A DNA stretch of 64,000 nt. It comes from Rhynchospora pubera (taxonomy: Eukaryota > Streptophyta > Magnoliopsida > Poales > Cyperaceae). Shown here one piece after another: positions 60,919 to 64,000 of the stretch. The stretch is from the NCBI GenBank assembly GCA_028095005.1, contig CM051462.1:175779955-175843954 (forward strand), given 5' to 3'. The position numbers and the translations under genes were made by a program. The notes under the pieces are model-generated. The model saw only the letters and a program-made list of their open reading frames with translations, did not search any database and was not told where the DNA came from. Each line of letters starts with the position of its first letter. Positions within the stretch are counted from its first letter, which is position 1.

Positions 60919-61661
60919 TGGGGGAACAATGAGGCAGGTGGTAACCAAGGCAATTTCCAAAATCGCGGGTTTGTCCCGAGGAAGATATACACCAACCGTC
61001 CTGAAAATCCACCTCAACCGAACCAAAACCGAGGTCCCCATTCAACAACGATCGGGGGCAGAATTTTCAAAGAAAATCCTATGTTACACCTGAGCTTGAG
61101 CATTTTGTTGAAACTCAGAATGCCTTAAATGTGAAGCTCCTTGATGGGAAAGATGATCGAAGGGTTCTTTGCTTCTCAAAACACTCGCGAACAAGGGAAG
61201 CTCCCGAGTCAACCTGAGCCAAACCCTCGCACAGAGAACAACGCGGTGCACACACTTAGGAGTGGCACCCAATACAAAGACCCGCCTATGCCCAAAGAAA
61301 TTTAGCCGAAAAACACATCTACAGCTGAACCTGAGTCGAATTCAGACCGAATTCCACCTAATTCGGACCGAATTCCTGCGCAGCTGATTCCAGAACCACT
61401 AATTCGGACCGAATTTGAAGGGGTCAAACGCGCGTCTGCCTCAAATCCATTGCTGAAGGCTCCCGATCAACGGCTAAGGGCCCCATTTCCTCAAAGATTG
61501 GCCAAAGCAAAGGTAAACGAGCAGTTCAGAAAGTTCTTAGAGGTAATCAAGGGTTTGAGAATCACCATTCCTTTCACTGATGCAAAATCCTAAAAGACCT
61601 TATTACTCACAAATTTCTTTTAGAAGAGTTCAAAAGTGCAGGAATTACAGAGCATTATAAC

Positions 61662-63435
61662 ATGGTGATTCGAAACAAGATGCCCGTCAAGATGGACGAT
61701 ACGGACAGATTCACCATACCTTGCACTATTGGCGGAGCCCAGATCAAAAGAGACTTATGCGAAAATGGGGTAAGCGTGAGCTTGATGCCCAAGTCTGTGT
61801 TCGACCGGATTGACATTGGGAGGTTGAAACCCTCGAACACCACTCTCAAACTTGCGGATTCATCAATCCGACTGCCCATTGGTGAGATCGAGAACATCCC
61901 AGTCAAACTCGGTAAATTCTTTGTACCTGGTGATTTTGTGATAATGGACATGGAGGAAGACGATGATGTTTCCATTATTTTGGGGCGTCCCTTCCTTAGA
62001 ACTGCAGGTATCTTGATGGATATAAGAGATGGAACCATTCTGGTGAGAGTCGGAGGTGAGCAATGAGAGTACTCGATCGATCAAGCCATGAAATGCTCAA
62101 ACCAGCTCGAGTCTTGCTATCAAATCGACGTGGAGGAGACTCCGATCGAGAAACAACTCGAAGACCGGTATCTTGATGCTCTTAAGACCTACCACGAGTT
62201 CCTTAGCGAAGTGCAGGAAGCAATAGCGGTGGAGGAATCGTCTGAAGAGGCGATAGAAGGGCCATAGCCACAAAAGACCATCAATTTGGACCAAATTGAT
62301 GTCTCTGGAATTTCTGCAATTTTGTCATGTGAGAATTCGGACCGAATTTCTCCTGATTCGGACCGAATTCCAGCCCCTGAACAGCCACCTCAAGTTGAAC
62401 TAAAGCCCCTGCCCGATACTTTAAGGTATGAGTTTCTCGGACCTAATCAAACCTACCCTGTTATTATTAACTCTACTTTGGATGATGAGCAAACAGGGAA
62501 GTTTTTGGAGGAACTAAAAGCGCATCGGAATGCGATCGGGTATTCGATTGGGGACTTGAAAGGCATTCACCTGTCCTTCTGCACACATCGCATCTTGATG
62601 TAGGACGACCATAAAGCCAACAATCGAAGCTCAACGAAGGCTTAACCCGAACCTGAAGGATGTTGTTAAAAAGGAGATTCTCAAACTCCTCGATGCGGGC
62701 GTTATCTACCCAATCTTAGACAGTAAGTGGGTCAACCCAGTCCATGTCGTCCCAAAGAAAGGTGGGACAACCGTGGTTAAAAATGAGATGAACGAGCTGA
62801 TCCAGACTCGAGTGGTGACCGGATGGCGCATGTGCATCGACTACCGAAAACTCAATGATGCCACTCGCAAGGATCACTTTCCCTTCCCATTCATTAACCA
62901 ACTTCTTGAAAGACTTGCTTCTCACTCTTATTTTTGTTATCTAGATGGTTATTCTGGTTTCTTCCAAATACACATTCACCCTGATGACCAAGAAAACACC
63001 ACATTCACTTGTTCATACGGTACATTTGCTTATAGGAGAATGCCTTTCGGTTGTGCAATGCATCAGCAACTTTCCAACGTGCTATGATGGCCATATTTTC
63101 TGATTTAATTGAAAACGTTATGGAGGTATTCATGGACGATTTTTCCGTCTATGGTACTTCGTTTGACGTTTGTTTGACTAATCTCTCTAAGATTTTGCAG
63201 CGTTGTGAAGAATTCAAACTTGTCTTGAATTGGGAGAAATGCCATTTCATGGTGCAAACGAGAGTCGTGTTGGGACACGTAGTCACAACAAACGGAATCG
63301 AAGTAGATAAAGCGAAAGTTCAAGTGATCGAGAAGCTCGGGATGCCATCCAACGTAAAGGACGTGCGGAGTTTCTTGGGACATGCCGGCTTCTACCGTCG
63401 TTTTATCAAAGATTTCTCAAAAATTGCTAAACCTC
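61662..63435 (+). pseudogene. Athila-type pol: protease and reverse transcriptase, broken
   Basis: The open frame 61662-62066 is an aspartic-protease-like domain (SVSLMPKSVFDRI, SIILGRPFLRTAGILMDI). The catalytic D-S/T-G is replaced by ENG in CENGVSVS, so it should be inactive. A spacer encoding NSDRIPP-like repeats follows (62286-62603). Reverse transcriptase follows with WRMCIDYRKLNDATRKDHFP, YRRMPFG and the catalytic VFMDDFSVYG. A one-base deletion near 63048 shifts the frame between MPFG and CNA, and a stop lies near 62600. The frame ends abruptly after FSKIAKPL at 63435, where another element begins. Confidence 0.82.
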
Positions 63436-64000
63436 TGTCAGACCCCGTATCCGGGATACGAGGCGTGAGGTGAGACAGTATCTGATCGTCCATCCGACGG
63501 CCCGTCAACCTACGTCACAACATAAATAAAAGCAAAACGGAGTCAGCTACAAAGTCGAGTAACCAGTTATTTAACGACACAGCTTCTCTATAACTAATTT
63601 ATATAACAAAAATCAACCGATCGGATTAATCCACACATCAATAACAATAAAATTAAATATATTTCACATAGATCAACGGGTCTAGGTTTTCTCAAATTAG
63701 TTTCTCGTATCACTTTCAGACTAGCGCGAATCCCTCTCTAGGCGATTCCACTTCACATTCCATTTCACTTTTCCATTTCAAATCAAGTCATATCAAAGAC
63801 CCATTGACTCGTAAAATACATCAGTCATAATTCTCATATATCAATTCAATCAAATAAACAAACAATATTTAAATCAATCAATGCGAAAATTAAATTATAG
63901 AGAAGTCTGGTTACCTGACAAATGGTAAATGACAATGATCGAGACGTAGAACTCGAATTACAATCGGATGACCAATGAAATATCACTTTGTATTCAAATA
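63436..64000. mobile_element. start of another LTR-like insertion, cut by the window edge
   Basis: Homology to the Athila polymerase stops at 63435 and unrelated sequence begins TGTCAGACCCCG, with a nearby palindrome CGTATCCGGGATACG. The TGT start followed by a short GC-rich palindrome recalls the LTR edge of the gag-only element at 32404 (TGTGACGCCCCGTCACA), so it may be a minus-strand gypsy-type LTR. No internal region or second edge is in the window, so identity is uncertain. Confidence 0.5.

Larger units (their letters stand above)
58027..62369. repeat. dispersed AATTCGGACCGAATT palindromes in 21-bp-spaced pairs
   Basis: Copies (perfect or one to two changes) start at 58027, 58048, 58099, 59043, 59055, 59701, 59722, 59763, 59784, 61339, 61360, 61401, 62283, 62334 and 62355. 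Five pairs are exactly 21 bp apart: 58027/58048, 59701/59722, 59763/59784, 61339/61360 and 62334/62355. Three of those pairs are followed by a CCTGC-like tail. The motif is found in the LTR, the leader and the coding spacers, but I did not see it elsewhere in the window. In the pol spacers the pairs read as a seven-residue peptide repeat (NSDRIPP-like). Confidence 0.9.
57890..63435 (+). mobile_element. decayed Athila-type Ty3/gypsy retrotransposon, 5' part
   Basis: An LTR-like segment ends at about 59421 with GATCA and is followed by TGGCGCCGTTGCCGGGG (59425-59441), complementary to the 3' end of plant aspartate tRNA, the primer type used by Athila-group elements. Broken gag, protease and reverse transcriptase follow in gypsy order. 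The polymerase is interrupted at 63436 by another element, so RNase H, integrase and the 3' LTR are not in view. The left LTR edge is uncertain: TGTAGGAATCC at 57890 is a plausible start, but a boundary nearer 57750 is possible. A 15-bp palindrome recurs throughout. Confidence 0.8.

Overview
The window looks like nuclear DNA of a flowering plant, probably a eudicot. It is AT-rich, its genes are split by GT-AG introns, and it carries plant-specific families: an LRR-III receptor-like kinase, a FAR1/Mutator-like transposase and Athila- and Angela-like LTR retrotransposons. No bacterial, organellar, rRNA or tRNA genes were seen. All calls come from reading the sequence; no database search was possible.

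The left half (1-29.3 kb) is gene-bearing. It holds a four-exon ubiquitin-conjugating enzyme E2 of the UBC8/UBC10 type (minus, 3425-7647); a four-exon, 204-residue protein that is essentially one myosin-I TH1-like domain (plus, 12602-13925); a four-exon LRR receptor-like probable pseudokinase (minus, 16067-19212) that is intact except for one in-frame UAG just before the membrane segment; and a weaker multi-exon model of unknown function (minus, about 25.0-29.2 kb) lying next to a Helitron-like 3' end. Between them sit small transposons: Tourist-like MITEs with 3-bp target duplications, a hAT-like MITE family with 8-bp duplications, an RTE-type LINE tail, and several foldbacks and tandem repeats.

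The right half (32.4-64 kb) is mostly nested transposable elements. At 32404-40418 is a young, non-autonomous Ty3/gypsy-type element on the minus strand. It has two 2839-bp LTRs that differ at one base I could find, perfect 5-bp target duplications, and only a gag gene (TR-GAG architecture). At 40594-50263 is an Angela-like Copia element with nearly identical 1762-bp LTRs and a thoroughly decayed interior. At 51434-51840 is a Mutator-type MITE with a 10-bp duplication. At 51964-55307 is a Mutator-like element with TIRs of about 190 bp, ending in (GA)n/(TA)n tracts and carrying an internally deleted FAR1-family transposase pseudogene. From about 57.9 kb to 63435 is a decayed Athila-type element with a tRNA-Asp primer site, broken gag, a protease lacking its catalytic motif and a broken reverse transcriptase. 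A further element interrupts it at 63436 and runs off the window.

The least expected signal is a 15-bp near-palindrome, AATTCGGACCGAATT. It occurs at least a dozen times in the Athila-type element, in five pairs spaced exactly 21 bp apart, in the LTR, the leader and the coding spacers alike. The other item most worth checking is the single stop codon that would split the receptor kinase into a secreted LRR protein and a membrane-anchored kinase-like part.
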